Positions 1 to 9,300 of a stretch of DNA of 64,000 nucleotides are shown in pieces. The notes below the pieces were generated by a model. The model ran no database searches and was not told the DNA's origin. It was given only the letters and a program-made list of their open reading frames with translations. Every line of letters begins with the position of its first letter. The first letter of the stretch is position 1. This DNA comes from Betaproteobacteria bacterium (GTDB taxonomy: Bacteria; Pseudomonadota; Gammaproteobacteria; Burkholderiales; Thiobacillaceae). The position numbers were made by a program, and so were the translations under genes. The stretch covers positions 1-64,000 of the forward strand of contig JACRAU010000031.1 of the NCBI GenBank assembly GCA_016234655.1, in the 5' to 3' direction.

Positions 1-1095
1 CACCCGACCCCTGAGCCGACCCCTGAGCCGACCCCTGAGCCGACCCCGGAACCGACCCCTGAGCCGACCCCTGAGCCGACCCCGGAACCGACCCCGGAAC
101 CGACCCCGGAACCGACCCCGGAACCGACCCCGGAACCGACCCCGGAACCGACCCCGGAGCCGACCCCGGAGCCGACCCCGGAGCCGACCGAGAAGCCGAC
201 CGAGAAGCCTGGCGACGACAATGACGACGACAAGTCTAAGGACGACGACAAGGATGATCGCGATGGCCAGAACAATGGTTTTGGCAATGGCGACCAGGAT
301 GCCCCCGGCGGATCCGACGACAACAATAACGCCGAGAATGCCACCGAGGACAAGGATGGCGGTCGTGGCAATGACGATGACAAGTCACAGGACGACGACA
401 AGTCGAAGGACGACGACAAGTCGAAGGACGATGACAAGTCACAGGACGATGACAAGTCGAAGGACGATGACAAGTCGAAGGACGATGACAAGTCGAAGGA
501 CGATGACAAGTCGAAGGACGACGACAAGTCGAAGGACGACGACAAGTCGAAGGACGACGACAAGTCGAAGGACGACGACAAGTCGAAGGACGATGACAAG
601 TCGAAGGACGATGACAAGTCGAAGGACGACGACAAGTCGAAGGACGATGACAAGTCGAAGGACGACGACAAGTCGAAGGACGATGACAAGTCGAAGGACG
701 ACGACAAGTCGAAGGACGATGACAAGTCGAAGGACGACGACAAGTCGAAGGACGACGACAAGTCGAAGGACGATGACAAGTCCGATGAGATCGGCGGCGG
801 CGGCGGCGGTGGCGGCGGCGATGACGGCGGCGATGACTTGTTCAACTTCTTGCCGATGAGTAGCGAAGGCAATAGTTGGACCGAGATGATGGATATCAGT
901 GGCTCGGGTGGCGGCGGTTCGTCATCGATGAATAGCTGGACCGATCATGTCGACAACGGCGGCCATCAGGATGACAATTCCGGTGATCGCGGTCAGGATG
1001 GAATGTCTGGCGAGAAGCCGGTCAATTTCTCCGTCCCGGACGATCACGGCCCTTCGGGCGATGGTGGCGGAGGCTATGGTGGCGGCAACGGCTAA
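1..1095 (+). CDS. C-terminal part of a large type I secreted repeat protein (adhesin-like), 5' end outside window
   Basis: Reading frame 1 is open from the first base to TAA at 1093-1095, so only the last 364 residues are seen. In order they are: about 15 PTPE repeats, two PTEK units, an Asp/Asn-rich linker, 23 hexapeptides DDDKSK/Q, a Gly/Asp stretch, and a tail with DDLFNFLP, SWTEMMDISG and SWTDHVD. A hydrophobic DLFxF block followed by repeated WTD motifs and a Gly-rich end is typical of the secretion signal region of large RTX/BapA-type adhesins (family knowledge). A type I secretion operon lies 2.7 kb downstream on the other strand, which fits this protein being its cargo. The acidic repeats could bind calcium or act as an extended stalk (inference). 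No RTX nonapeptides are visible in this part. The N-terminal domains, and so the binding target, cannot be judged here. Confidence 0.8.
   Translation, partial: HPTPEPTPEPTPEPTPEPTPEPTPEPTPEPTPEPTPEPTPEPTPEPTPEPTPEPTPEPTPEPTEKPTEKPGDDNDDDKSKDDDKDDRDGQNNGFGNGDQDAPGGSDDNNNAENATEDKDGGRGNDDDKSQDDDKSKDDDKSKDDDKSQDDDKSKDDDKSKDDDKSKDDDKSKDDDKSKDDDKSKDDDKSKDDDKSKDDDKSKDDDKSKDDDKSKDDDKSKDDDKSKDDDKSKDDDKSKDDDKSKDDDKSKDDDKSKDDDKSDEIGGGGGGGGGDDGGDDLFNFLPMSSEGNSWTEMMDISGSGGGGSSSMNSWTDHVDNGGHQDDNSGDRGQDGMSGEKPVNFSVPDDHGPSGDGGGGYGGGNG
4..183 (+). repeat. 12-bp tandem repeat coding for PTPE (about 15 units)
   Basis: Units of CCG-ACC-CCN-GAR run without interruption from 4 to 183, then change to PTEK (184-207). 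Variation is only at the third base (CCT/CCG, GAG/GAA), so the peptide is constant. The array probably continues upstream of the window. Pro-Thr-Pro-Glu repeats should form an extended polyproline-type stalk. They also present regularly spaced Pro and Thr, the residue types used by prolyl hydroxylases and GT60 glycosyltransferases, both of which are encoded nearby. Confidence 0.9.
373..786 (+). repeat. 18-bp tandem repeat coding for DDDKSK (23 units)
   Basis: Twenty-three consecutive 18-base units encode Asp-Asp-Asp-Lys-Ser-Lys. Two of the first four units have Gln in place of the last Lys, and the last unit is partial (DDDKSD). The second Asp codon switches between GAC and GAT in a patchy pattern, as expected from unit-wise slippage or unequal recombination. 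Repeat number probably varies between strains (inference). The near-identical units also create long spurious open frames on both strands. Confidence 0.9.
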
Positions 1096-1118
1096 GTAGG
1101 CCTCTTGGTATGAGTTAC

Positions 1119-1146
1119 CGCCCGGCTAGTCGCCGGGCGTTTTTTT
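1119..1146 (+). terminator. Rho-independent terminator after the adhesin gene
   Basis: An 8-bp GC stem (CGCCCGGC / GCCGGGCG, 1119-1126 and 1132-1139) with loop TAGTC is followed directly by seven T residues (1140-1146). It lies 24 bases after the adhesin stop codon and before the glycosyltransferase start, so the glycosyltransferase is expressed by read-through or from its own promoter. Confidence 0.85.
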
Positions 1147-1164
1147 GTCGACTACGGTTTGGAC

Positions 1165-2193
1165 ATGACCCTATTTGTCAGTGTTGCGTCGTATTGCGAC
1201 GATTTGCTGTTGCAGACGTTGGAGGACTGTCATGCGAAGGCGGCTCAGCCCGAGGCCGTGTTCTTCGGTGTGGTCAACCAGGACGATATCGATATTCGGC
1301 GGGAGCTAGACGCTCTGCCGTATCGGAAACAGATTCGTTATCTGCATATCAATCCGCTCGATAGCCGCGGGGTGTCCTGGGCACGCTACATTGCCTACTC
1401 GTTGTATGGTGGCGAGGACTATTTCCTACAGATCGATGCGCACATGCAATTCGATGCCGGGTGGGACGAGATATTGATCCGGCAGTTGCAAGAACTGGCC
1501 AAGGCCAGCGCCAAGCCGATCCTGACCGCCTATCCGCACCCCTTCGAAATGAAGGAGGGGCGGCCCGAGTTGCAGCCGGTTGGCAAGGGCAAGGTCATGT
1601 ATTTGCGGCCGAAGCCGGACCAGCAGATCACGCCGGAATCGCCGGTGGTGCGTTTTCATACCCTGTTGCATCCGGCTAGCGAGCCAGTGTGCGGCGGGCA
1701 TATCGCCGGTGGTTTTTTGTTCACGCTGGGCTCGTTTATCGAGGAAGTGCCCTACGACCCATATTTATATTTCACCGGGGAAGAACACAGCCTCGCGGCC
1801 CGCGCCTATACCTATGGCTGGGATATCTTCCATCCGGTCGAGATTCCGCTATATCACCTCTATCGCAAGGCGGACGAAAAGCATCGAGGGCAGCATTGGG
1901 ATGAACGCTTTGAATCCGAGCGCCAGGTGAAATGGCAAGAGCTGCGGCAGCGCGGCATGGATAGGCTGCGCCAGCTCCTGCTGGAGGGCAAGATTTCAGG
2001 AATCTATGGCCTGGGCAAGGCGCGCGGCGTGGAAGGCTTGCAGGCGCTAAGCGGTGTCGACTATCCAAACCGACAATTCAATCCCGAGCAGAAGCCGATC
2101 ACCGTGGGTGAATTGAATCGGGAGCAATCCGGCGAGGGCGACTCCGGCAGGACGCCCGATGCCGAGCCGTCGGATAAGACCGGCGCAAGCTAG
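1165..2193 (+). CDS. GT60-family (Skp1-type) GlcNAc glycosyltransferase homologue
   Basis: The 342-residue protein has the layout of the GlcNAc glycosyltransferase family (GT60). The N-terminus MTLFVSVASY resembles family starts. A DxD-like motif IDAH lies at residues 90-93 and is followed by MQFDAGWD. Other blocks are GGHIAGGFLFT, YDPYLYFTGEEHSLAAR and YGWDIFHP, with a C-terminal IYGLGKARGVEGLQ segment like the family ending. Characterised GT60 enzymes transfer alpha-GlcNAc to hydroxyproline on Skp1 (Dictyostelium Gnt1) or to Thr/Ser in trypanosome mucins (established knowledge). There is no signal peptide, so it should act in the cytoplasm before export. It sits 69 bases after the repeat protein, whose Pro/Thr-rich repeats are the obvious candidate acceptor (inference). 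An in-frame TTG two codons upstream (1159) is an alternative start; I chose ATG because family members begin this way. Confidence 0.82.
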   Translation: MTLFVSVASYCDDLLLQTLEDCHAKAAQPEAVFFGVVNQDDIDIRRELDALPYRKQIRYLHINPLDSRGVSWARYIAYSLYGGEDYFLQIDAHMQFDAGWDEILIRQLQELAKASAKPILTAYPHPFEMKEGRPELQPVGKGKVMYLRPKPDQQITPESPVVRFHTLLHPASEPVCGGHIAGGFLFTLGSFIEEVPYDPYLYFTGEEHSLAARAYTYGWDIFHPVEIPLYHLYRKADEKHRGQHWDERFESERQVKWQELRQRGMDRLRQLLLEGKISGIYGLGKARGVEGLQALSGVDYPNRQFNPEQKPITVGELNREQSGEGDSGRTPDAEPSDKTGAS

Positions 2194-2302
2194 CAGGCGT
2201 ATTTTCGGGCGCTGCCGCGCGGCCTTGGGAAATGCTACTTATGAACCATCCGCTTGACGAGGAAGCTTGCGCCCTGACGAGAGCCGTTATCTGGAGTGAA
2301 CC

Positions 2303-2815
2303 TTGAAAAAACTACAAGAAATCTTGCAGGAAGACGTGTGGCAGCATTGGATGCGGGTCGAGAATTTCGATTATTTGGATTTCCGAAGCGATATCCGCGG
2401 TCCGCTGCCGGAAGACCTGACTTGGTATCTCGCCGAAATCGAGGAGAAGGATATCAATCAATTATTCATCATTTCGTCTAGCGATTGGGCGGACATTACC
2501 GGCGGGACGTTCCGGGTTGCCGATGTCGTCGGTCGTTTGCATCTCCAGTCCAGCAACCCAGACACGCAACGGCTTAGTGAAGATATACAGAAAAAAATGA
2601 TGTTTCTCGAGGCTGGCGGGGAGCTAGATACCAAGCTTATTGCAGTTACGAATTGCCCGGAATTGAAAGGGCCTTTTACTTTTATCGAGGGCAATCGGCG
2701 CTCGGTCGCTTTATCGGCGCGAATGGATATTGTAGGCCGCCGGATATTTGTGGGTACCTCGCCGGCAATTAAAGATTACGGCTGGGCCAAAAAATCATTT
2801 TTGTTCAAGCAGTAG
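2303..2815 (+). CDS. Hypothetical protein with a ParB/sulfiredoxin-like EGNRRS motif
   Basis: A 170-residue soluble protein with a TTG start, supported by GGAG six bases upstream (2293-2296). I do not recognise a family with confidence. Residues 125-137 (FTFIEGNRRSVAL) resemble the EGxHR signature of ParB/sulfiredoxin-fold proteins, and the later VGTSPAIKDYGW segment could complete such a fold. The gene is lower in GC than its neighbours, which suggests later acquisition. It lies between the glycosyltransferase and the convergent prolyl hydroxylase, so a role in modifying or regulating the repeat protein is possible but unproven. Confidence 0.6.
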   Translation: MKKLQEILQEDVWQHWMRVENFDYLDFRSDIRGPLPEDLTWYLAEIEEKDINQLFIISSSDWADITGGTFRVADVVGRLHLQSSNPDTQRLSEDIQKKMMFLEAGGELDTKLIAVTNCPELKGPFTFIEGNRRSVALSARMDIVGRRIFVGTSPAIKDYGWAKKSFLFKQ

Positions 2816-2836
2816 TCAGGCGCGCAAATAACGCCG

Positions 2837-3691
2837 TTAGCGAAACGGGCCTTCACGTTGCCAGTAGGTGGCGACGATCTTGCTTCCCTTGACCACGGGC
2901 ATGCCGGAGTGCAGGGACATTTCGTCCGGGCGCCCGGAAACATCCACATCGGCGAAAAATAGCGCCCCGCCAGCCCTGGGGTAGACTTGGACGCCGCTTT
3001 TCGGAAATCGGGTCCCTCCGCCTTCTTCGGGCGTGGCCAAGTAGATGACGGTGGTGCCCACGCGCTGCCCGCCTCGTTTGAGATGATTGGCGGAACCGGG
3101 CTTTTGGGGGTCGAACCAGTCGAAGTGGGGCTTATATTCCTGTCCGGCCTCGTAACGTAAGACTTGCAAGCCTTCGCCGTGGCTTATGGGCCAGTTGGTG
3201 AGTTCCGATAGGCGTTTTTCTATGGTGTCGATCAACGGCGTTTCGGCGCGAGTCAGGAAGACGCTGGTACTGGTGCGTGCGTGATGTTTGATGCTCTCGC
3301 CAGTCGCGCCGTCGACCACGCCCGATTTGTTGAGGCCTTTGCTATACGCATAATCGATCAAGTTGCCGCATTCTTCGGCGCTGAGCAAACCATCCAGCAA
3401 TGCGGCGCGAGGGCTTGAAAAACGCCCCAGCACGCGAATCACACGTTCGCCAAGCTGGATCGTGTCTTCGTCCGGAATGGTTGGCACGCGCGGGCGCCAT
3501 GTCGTCGGCGGCATGCCCAATAAGGCCATTGCCTCGTCGAGGGCCAAGATGGCCTGCTCATATTTCCAGGTCGTCTTGAGCATCCTGTTGAGCAACTCTT
3601 CTGGGGCGCAGCGCCGTTCCAGATTTTCGGTGATCCAGTCGCGCCAGCTGGCACCATGCAGATCGAGTGCAGACGGTATGGTTTGCATCAT
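2837..3691 (-). CDS. Prolyl 4-hydroxylase-like 2-oxoglutarate/Fe(II) dioxygenase
   Basis: The 284-residue protein has an N-terminal helical region (1-95) and a P4H-alpha catalytic domain (about 98-280). The iron triad is complete: H189-x-D191 in YKPHFDWF and H261 in SLHSGMPVVKGSK. K271, ten residues after the distal His, matches the 2-oxoglutarate-binding Lys of animal prolyl 4-hydroxylases. RTSTSVFL and YEAGQEY are also typical of the family. It would hydroxylate proline using O2 and 2-oxoglutarate in the cytoplasm. It is the last gene of the type I secretion operon (70 bases after the regulator), which links it to the secreted Pro-rich protein. GGAGG lies only one base before the first ATG and four before the second (3688), so the second ATG may be the real start. 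Confidence 0.88.
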   Translation of the reverse strand: MMQTIPSALDLHGASWRDWITENLERRCAPEELLNRMLKTTWKYEQAILALDEAMALLGMPPTTWRPRVPTIPDEDTIQLGERVIRVLGRFSSPRAALLDGLLSAEECGNLIDYAYSKGLNKSGVVDGATGESIKHHARTSTSVFLTRAETPLIDTIEKRLSELTNWPISHGEGLQVLRYEAGQEYKPHFDWFDPQKPGSANHLKRGGQRVGTTVIYLATPEEGGGTRFPKSGVQVYPRAGGALFFADVDVSGRPDEMSLHSGMPVVKGSKIVATYWQREGPFR

Positions 3692-3761
3692 GCCTCCAAC
3701 TGGCGCGGCCCGTTCTCAGGGGTGGTTGTAACGATCGCAATCTCGGTCTTGGCCAAGCCAA

Positions 3762-5318
3762 TCAGGCGGGCCTGAAATCCCGTACCAAATGTGCGAACAG
3801 GGTGTTTTGGGTTTCCTCGTCGCGGCATGCGATGGCTCCGTCCTGGTCGACGAAAAGGCCACTGGAAAGCAGTTCCCTCGCATGCTTGCCGGCGGCCTCG
3901 TAGGAGATGCTGCCGTATTCCACCAGTTGCCGCACCATCTGCCGCGCCGGCGGGGAAAGAATGTCGATCAGGGTCATCAGGTCGGCGTCCAGTTCGTTCG
4001 GCGCGCTGGGTTTGCTGCCCAGCGACAGCTTGAAGACGCGGCTGTTGCCGGCCGAGATGGGGCTGTTCCCAAGCAGCCGCGCGGCGACATAGGCATCGGC
4101 GTCTTCATGGATGTGCATGCCGACGATCGACAGCGGCAAGCCGGAGATCGCCTGGATGCCATGCATTTCCAGCAGTTCCATCAGCCTGGCCAAGCTGTTG
4201 ACGCCATATATGAAGACCACGTGCGGACCGCGCATGCCGAGCGCCTTTAGGCTGTCGAGGGGCGAATGCCCTGAACGTGGCTCCGGCGATTGGCCGGCAT
4301 CGGCCGAATGGGCAAACAGCTCGATTTGCGCGGCGAGGTTGGCGGCCATCTCGGCCGCGTTTCTGGCCGTGGGCAGGCGCAGCCGCAGGACCGGTACCTG
4401 GGCGGCCTCGAAATGAACGGCCACGGCGTCCATCAGCCTGACGCCTGCCGAAGGCGGCCAACTTTCGATGCTGATCCAATCGGCCTGGCGTCTCTGCCGA
4501 AAGCGTTCGATGACCTCGGCGATGAAGGGCAGGGGGTTGTGCCGAGCCAGCATGGCCGGGTCGATGTTCTGTTCCGCGGGCAGCAGGCGGGTGCCGATGG
4601 TCGACGATAGCTTGTCGGGTGCGGCCTGGTAGGGATAGAGCGGGCCTGCCAGTCGGCAGCAGATTTCGGTGGCGAGGATTTCCCCGTTCCGGCAGCTGCC
4701 GGCCAGTTGCCGGGCCAGTTTGAAGGATTCGGCATGGACCGGGGGGGAAGACGACTCCGGCACGATTTCGGCGGCCGTGGCAATGCCGATGCCGATCTCC
4801 AATTCGGGGCAGGCCTGGCGTTTGTGCCATTGCGCAACCAGCCGCGCCAGAAACAGCGCCCTGGCCGGGTCGTCGAGATGGCTTAACGGCGTGCCGAAGC
4901 AGGCGAGCAATTCGCCGCCCGGCGCGATCATCAGGTGGCAGTCGAGCAAGGCCGAAAAATGCTCGACCCGCGAACGCAAGCGGCCCAGGGCACGGTCGAA
5001 GGCGGCGATGGCGGCGGCTTGCTTGCTGGGGTAGTTGAGCGGCTGGATGGCCACGCTGGTGACCAGCTTCCAGAGATAGGCGCTGTCCTGTTCGGATGTG
5101 TGAGCCGGCGTCGGGCGGCTGCGCGACTCGGCGGCCTGGACGATGGCCTTGGTCCGGCTGGTCACGCCGAGTTTTCGATAGAGCGAAAAGAGCTGCTGCT
5201 TGACCGAACCTTCTGTGATATTGAGTTCGAAGGCGATTTCCTTGTTGCTCTTGCCTTGCGACAAAAGCTGTAGGAGTTGCTGCTGCCGCTCGGATAGGTG
5301 CAGGCCGGCGGCGGGCAT
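3762..5318 (-). CDS. LuxR-HTH regulator with degenerate cyclase-like and ATPase-like domains
   Basis: 518 residues starting at MPAAGLHLSERQ. The ATG overlaps the hlyD-like stop codon by one base and GGGAGA lies just upstream, so the two are translationally coupled. Residues 6-66 form a LuxR/FixJ winged helix-turn-helix, which is unusual at the N-terminus. Residues about 85-235 resemble a class III adenylate cyclase domain (GGELLACFGTP, LEIGIGIATAAEIV, NGEILATEICCRL), but the metal-binding Asp segment is missing, so it is probably not catalytic. Residues about 260-518 resemble the ATPase plus helical part of multidomain LuxR or cyclase regulators without a Walker A motif. It probably controls secretion or modification genes of this locus. 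The signal it senses is unknown. Confidence 0.75.
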   Translation of the reverse strand: MPAAGLHLSERQQQLLQLLSQGKSNKEIAFELNITEGSVKQQLFSLYRKLGVTSRTKAIVQAAESRSRPTPAHTSEQDSAYLWKLVTSVAIQPLNYPSKQAAAIAAFDRALGRLRSRVEHFSALLDCHLMIAPGGELLACFGTPLSHLDDPARALFLARLVAQWHKRQACPELEIGIGIATAAEIVPESSSPPVHAESFKLARQLAGSCRNGEILATEICCRLAGPLYPYQAAPDKLSSTIGTRLLPAEQNIDPAMLARHNPLPFIAEVIERFRQRRQADWISIESWPPSAGVRLMDAVAVHFEAAQVPVLRLRLPTARNAAEMAANLAAQIELFAHSADAGQSPEPRSGHSPLDSLKALGMRGPHVVFIYGVNSLARLMELLEMHGIQAISGLPLSIVGMHIHEDADAYVAARLLGNSPISAGNSRVFKLSLGSKPSAPNELDADLMTLIDILSPPARQMVRQLVEYGSISYEAAGKHARELLSSGLFVDQDGAIACRDEETQNTLFAHLVRDFRPA

Positions 5319-6325
5319 TATCTCTCCCGCATGCCTTGATCGAAGGCCAGGAAGATCGGGCGCAACAGGTAATGCAGCACCGTTTGCCGATCGGTGATGA
5401 TGTCGCATTGCACGGTCATGCCGGGTAGGACCGGCATTTCCGCCGAAGTTTTGCCCAGGCTGGTGCGCGACAGTTCGACATAGCCCTTGAAGTAGGGTAG
5501 GCCCTTGTCATCGACCGAGCTATAGGCGGAGACCAGGGTGACCTTGCCTTCGATGGCGCCGTAACGCAAAAAGTCATAAGTGCCGATCTTGATGCGCACG
5601 CGCTGGCCGGGCATGACATGGCCGACATCGGTGGTGGCGATGCGCACCTCGGCGCGCAATATGTCGTTTTCCGGCACGATGTGCATGATCGGCTCGGCCG
5701 GCGGAATGACGCCGCCTATGGTGCGGAATCGCAGCTCCTGCACGATACCGTTCACCGGCGACAGGATGCGGGTGCGCTCTAGGCGGTCCTTCAGTTTGGC
5801 AATCTGATGCTGGACGCTTTCGAGCTCGCCCTGCTGCTGGGCCAGCGCACGCTGGGCCTCCAAGGCTTGGGTACGGGTGTTGAGTTTGTCCTTGGCCAGG
5901 GCGGTGCGAATTTCCGATACCTGGCGCAGGTAGCCGATTTCCCGCTCCAGCTTCGACGCGCGGGCGACGAGGGATTCGAGATCGGTCAGGGCCTCGGTTT
6001 CGTTGAGTTTTAATAACTCATCGCCTTTCTTGACGCGTTGGCCCTCGATTACGTGGATGGCCTCGATTCGACCGCCGTCGACGCTCTGGATGATCTGGAC
6101 CGCGCTGCTGGGTACGATCTGGCCGGTGGCATTGGCTACGACATCGAGTATTGCGACCGAGGACCAGGCAATGAAGCCGGCCAGGGTTGCGGCGACCAGG
6201 AAAACGGCCATGCGCGCGAATCGCGGCGATATCGCCTCTTCCAGCAGGATGGCTTGCGTCATCGGGTTGCTGGCGCGGCTACCCAACACGATGCGTCTGT
6301 TGTTTTTCGGGTTTGCTGTGGACAT
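5318..6325 (-). CDS. HlyD-family type I secretion membrane fusion protein
   Basis: 335 residues: cytoplasmic N-terminus, one membrane segment (about 38-60), a lipoyl/barrel-sandwich strand around GGRIEAIHVIEGQRVKKGDEL (84-104), a coiled coil (about 111-195), a returning lipoyl strand (ILSPVNGIVQELRFRTIGGVI) and a C-terminal beta-barrel. It bridges the inner-membrane ABC protein and the outer-membrane factor across the periplasm. It is about 100 residues shorter than HlyD because the coiled coil is short, which suggests a shorter hairpin. It starts 22 bases after the ABC gene and overlaps the regulator, so it is clearly within the operon. Confidence 0.9.
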   Translation of the reverse strand: MSTANPKNNRRIVLGSRASNPMTQAILLEEAISPRFARMAVFLVAATLAGFIAWSSVAILDVVANATGQIVPSSAVQIIQSVDGGRIEAIHVIEGQRVKKGDELLKLNETEALTDLESLVARASKLEREIGYLRQVSEIRTALAKDKLNTRTQALEAQRALAQQQGELESVQHQIAKLKDRLERTRILSPVNGIVQELRFRTIGGVIPPAEPIMHIVPENDILRAEVRIATTDVGHVMPGQRVRIKIGTYDFLRYGAIEGKVTLVSAYSSVDDKGLPYFKGYVELSRTSLGKTSAEMPVLPGMTVQCDIITDRQTVLHYLLRPIFLAFDQGMRER

Positions 6326-6347
6326 GGTGTCTTCCGAAAACGTTGGC

Positions 6348-9300
6348 CTAGGCCGCCGCTGGGGCCTTCAGGATTTCATCCGGCAAGCCGGAGGCACGCA
6401 AATAACCGCTGTCGAAAACCAATATGCTATCCGCCAAACGCATATGGCTGGGCCGGTGCGTGATGAACAGCACCGTGGTGTTGCCCCTGAAGCGCTTGAG
6501 CATTTCCATGAATTTGGTGTCGCCGAGATTGTCTAGGCCGGCGCCGGGCTCGTCAAACAGCATGATCGGCGCCTTGGTCAGGTAGGCCCGGGCCAGGGCC
6601 AACTTGCCGCGCAGGCTGGAAGGAATCTGCGCCGAGGCGTTGTCGCCCACGCGATAGTCCAGGCCGCGCGGCAGGGCTAGCACCTGTTCCAGCGCACCGG
6701 CCTGCTCCAGGGCCTCGAGCACCTCTTCGTCGGTGGCGTCGGGGCGAGCCAAGCGCAGGTTCTGGGCGATGGTGGCGCGGAAGAATTGCGGCTCCTGGGG
6801 GGCATAGCCGATCAGCCGGCGCAGTTCGATCGGATCGAGCTGCCGGATGTCGATGTCGTCGATCAGGATCGAGCCGGCCTGGGGCTGATACAGGCCGAGC
6901 AGCAATTTGATCAAGCTCGACTTGCCGCTGCCGTTGCGGCCGGTGATGGCGACGATCTGGCCCGGCTGGATCGCTATGGATACACCGACCAGGGCCGGGT
7001 CCACCGTCGGCGAATAGCGGAAAGAAACGCGGCCGAAATCTATCTTGCCCTTCAGCTCGCGGCCTACCGGCGAGACGGCGGTGTCCTGGCGCTCGCCCTT
7101 GATCCGCATGACGGTTTCGATCTGGCGGATTGCGCTGCGGAGGCGCTCGATGCGCGGCGTATTGATGAAGGCGGTCTGCATCGGGCTGAGCACGCGCCAC
7201 ATCAAAATCATCGAGGCCAGCAGGGCGCCGGGCCCGACGGTCTGGTTCAGCGTGGCCGGTACGGTGAAGGTCACGATGACCAAGCCGGACAGCATCATGA
7301 TGCCGTAGGACAGACCGACGAGCAGGGCCGATTGACGCTCTGCCTTGAAGGTGGCCATCGTGGCCTGGGCCGAGATATCGCGGAAGCGGTCGAGCCAGGC
7401 ATGCGTCGCGCCGCATTCGCGGATCGTCCGCATCTTGTTGATCATTTCGACGATGAATTCGTTGCGCCTGGTGGAGGTGCGGCCGGATTCCGAAACCAGC
7501 CGGGCCGAGATCGGCTCCACCCACCAATACAGGCCGAAATAGATCAAGGTAATGACGGCGAACACCGGCAGCGACAGGGGGTTGATGATGCCCAGGGTGA
7601 TCAATATCACCAGGATCGCCGGCAGTTCGAGCAGCGTGGCGGCCATCGGCCCGGTGAACGGCTCGCGGATGGCCTCGAAGGTGCTCAGCCGGGCAATCTG
7701 GGAGCCGACCGAGGCGCGCTCGGTCAGGCCGGGCGACAGGGACAATATCTTTTGCAGGATGGTCGAGCCGAACAGATATTCGATGCGGCCGGCCAGGTAG
7801 GCCAGGATCCGCGAACGCAGAACGATGAAAAAGCCGCCGATGACCAGGGCGATCAAAACGCCTACGGCCATATAGGCCAGCGTGTCCAATGAGCCGCTCG
7901 GAATGACCTTGTTGTAGACCGCCATCAGGAATAGCGAACTGGTCACGATGACCAGCCCGGAAATGATGGAGGCTAGGCCGGCCTGGATGATCAGCGGCCG
8001 GAATCGCCATATCGTCGCACGGACCCAGTCCCGCTGGTTGGCCGCCGCTTCGTCGAGCTTGCTATAGAAATAGGCGTTGCCCTGGCTGCCGTCGGCCTTG
8101 ATTTCGCGCGGCATGGAGACGGCATCGTCGGTCACCAATAGATTGCCGCCCTTGCGGGCGAGCACGACGAAGGCGGGTCCCTTGCGCGGCAGAAACAGGC
8201 AGGGCAGGGAGCGGGCGTCCAGCTCGGATAGCCTGCATGGGACGTGGTGCGAGCTATAGCCCAGTTGGGCCATGGCGTTGTCGAAACCGGTCAGGTCGAG
8301 CGTATCGGCAAAATAGGGCAGGGTTTCGGCCATGTCGCGCGGCGAACGGCGCCAGCCCGTGGCCTTGAGCAGCGCCGGCAGGCAGACCGCCAGGTCGCTG
8401 GGCTCCTTGAAGCTGGCTTGGATCGTGGCGTGTGCACGCTGCCACACCTCGGCGCCCGGTGTGGCGCAGGCCAGTGTTTCGGGCGGCGGCGATAGCGGCG
8501 CCTCGGGCGCGATGGCCACGATCTGCGCCGATTTGGTCGGCAGCCCCTCATGCAGTTTGCCATCGGCCAGCGTCAGCGAGCGGTCGGCCAAGCGCTGCAA
8601 TGAGGGACGCTGGCTGACGATGACGATGGTGCATTTGCCCTTGATCGATTTCAGATAGTCGAGCAAGAAAGACTCGCCGGCCGAGTCGACGGCGGCCGAG
8701 GCATCGTCGAACAGCAGGATATCGGAGCCGGCGGACAGCGCGCGGACGATGGCGATGCGCTGGCGGTGGCCGGGCGGCATGGTTTCCGAAGAGGCATCGC
8801 CTACTGGCGAATCCCAGCCGCGCTGCATCTTGGCGACGAAACTGTCGATACGCAGTTCACGGGCCACCCCCAAGGCCGCATCGGTGCGTTGGGGATCGAA
8901 CACCGTGATGTTCTCCAGCAGCGTGCCCTCGAACATATGCGTGCGTTGGGGCAGATAGGCGATGCGCTTATGCAGGGTGTCCGGTTCGATCTGGCGCAGG
9001 TCTTGGCCATCCAGGCGGGCCGTGCCTTCGGTCGGACTGATCATGCCGCACATCAAGTGCAGCAAGGTGGTGCGGCCGCAGCCGTTGTCGCCGTGGATGG
9101 CCACGCACTCGCCGGACTTGATCTCGAGCGAGATGCCGTCGAGCAGCTTCCGCTCCGCGCCGGGGAACTGATAACTGGCCTGGCTGAGCTGCAAGCCGGA
9201 TGCGATGGCCGAGGCCGGGGCGGCGGTTTCGTTGGCTCGTGCGGGCAGTTCGGGGGCGCTCATGTGCAGGGACAGGTTCTCGCGCATGACGCCTTCTTGC

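Noticed and set aside
1-786. CRISPR-like array
   Set aside because: The 12- and 18-base units are directly adjacent with no unique spacers and translate to regular peptides.
221-859. Open frame with TTSRRT repeats over the DDDKSK tract
   Set aside because: It is a frame-shifted reading of the perfect 18-base repeats. Frame 1 is continuous with the secretion-type C-terminus and is clearly the coding frame.
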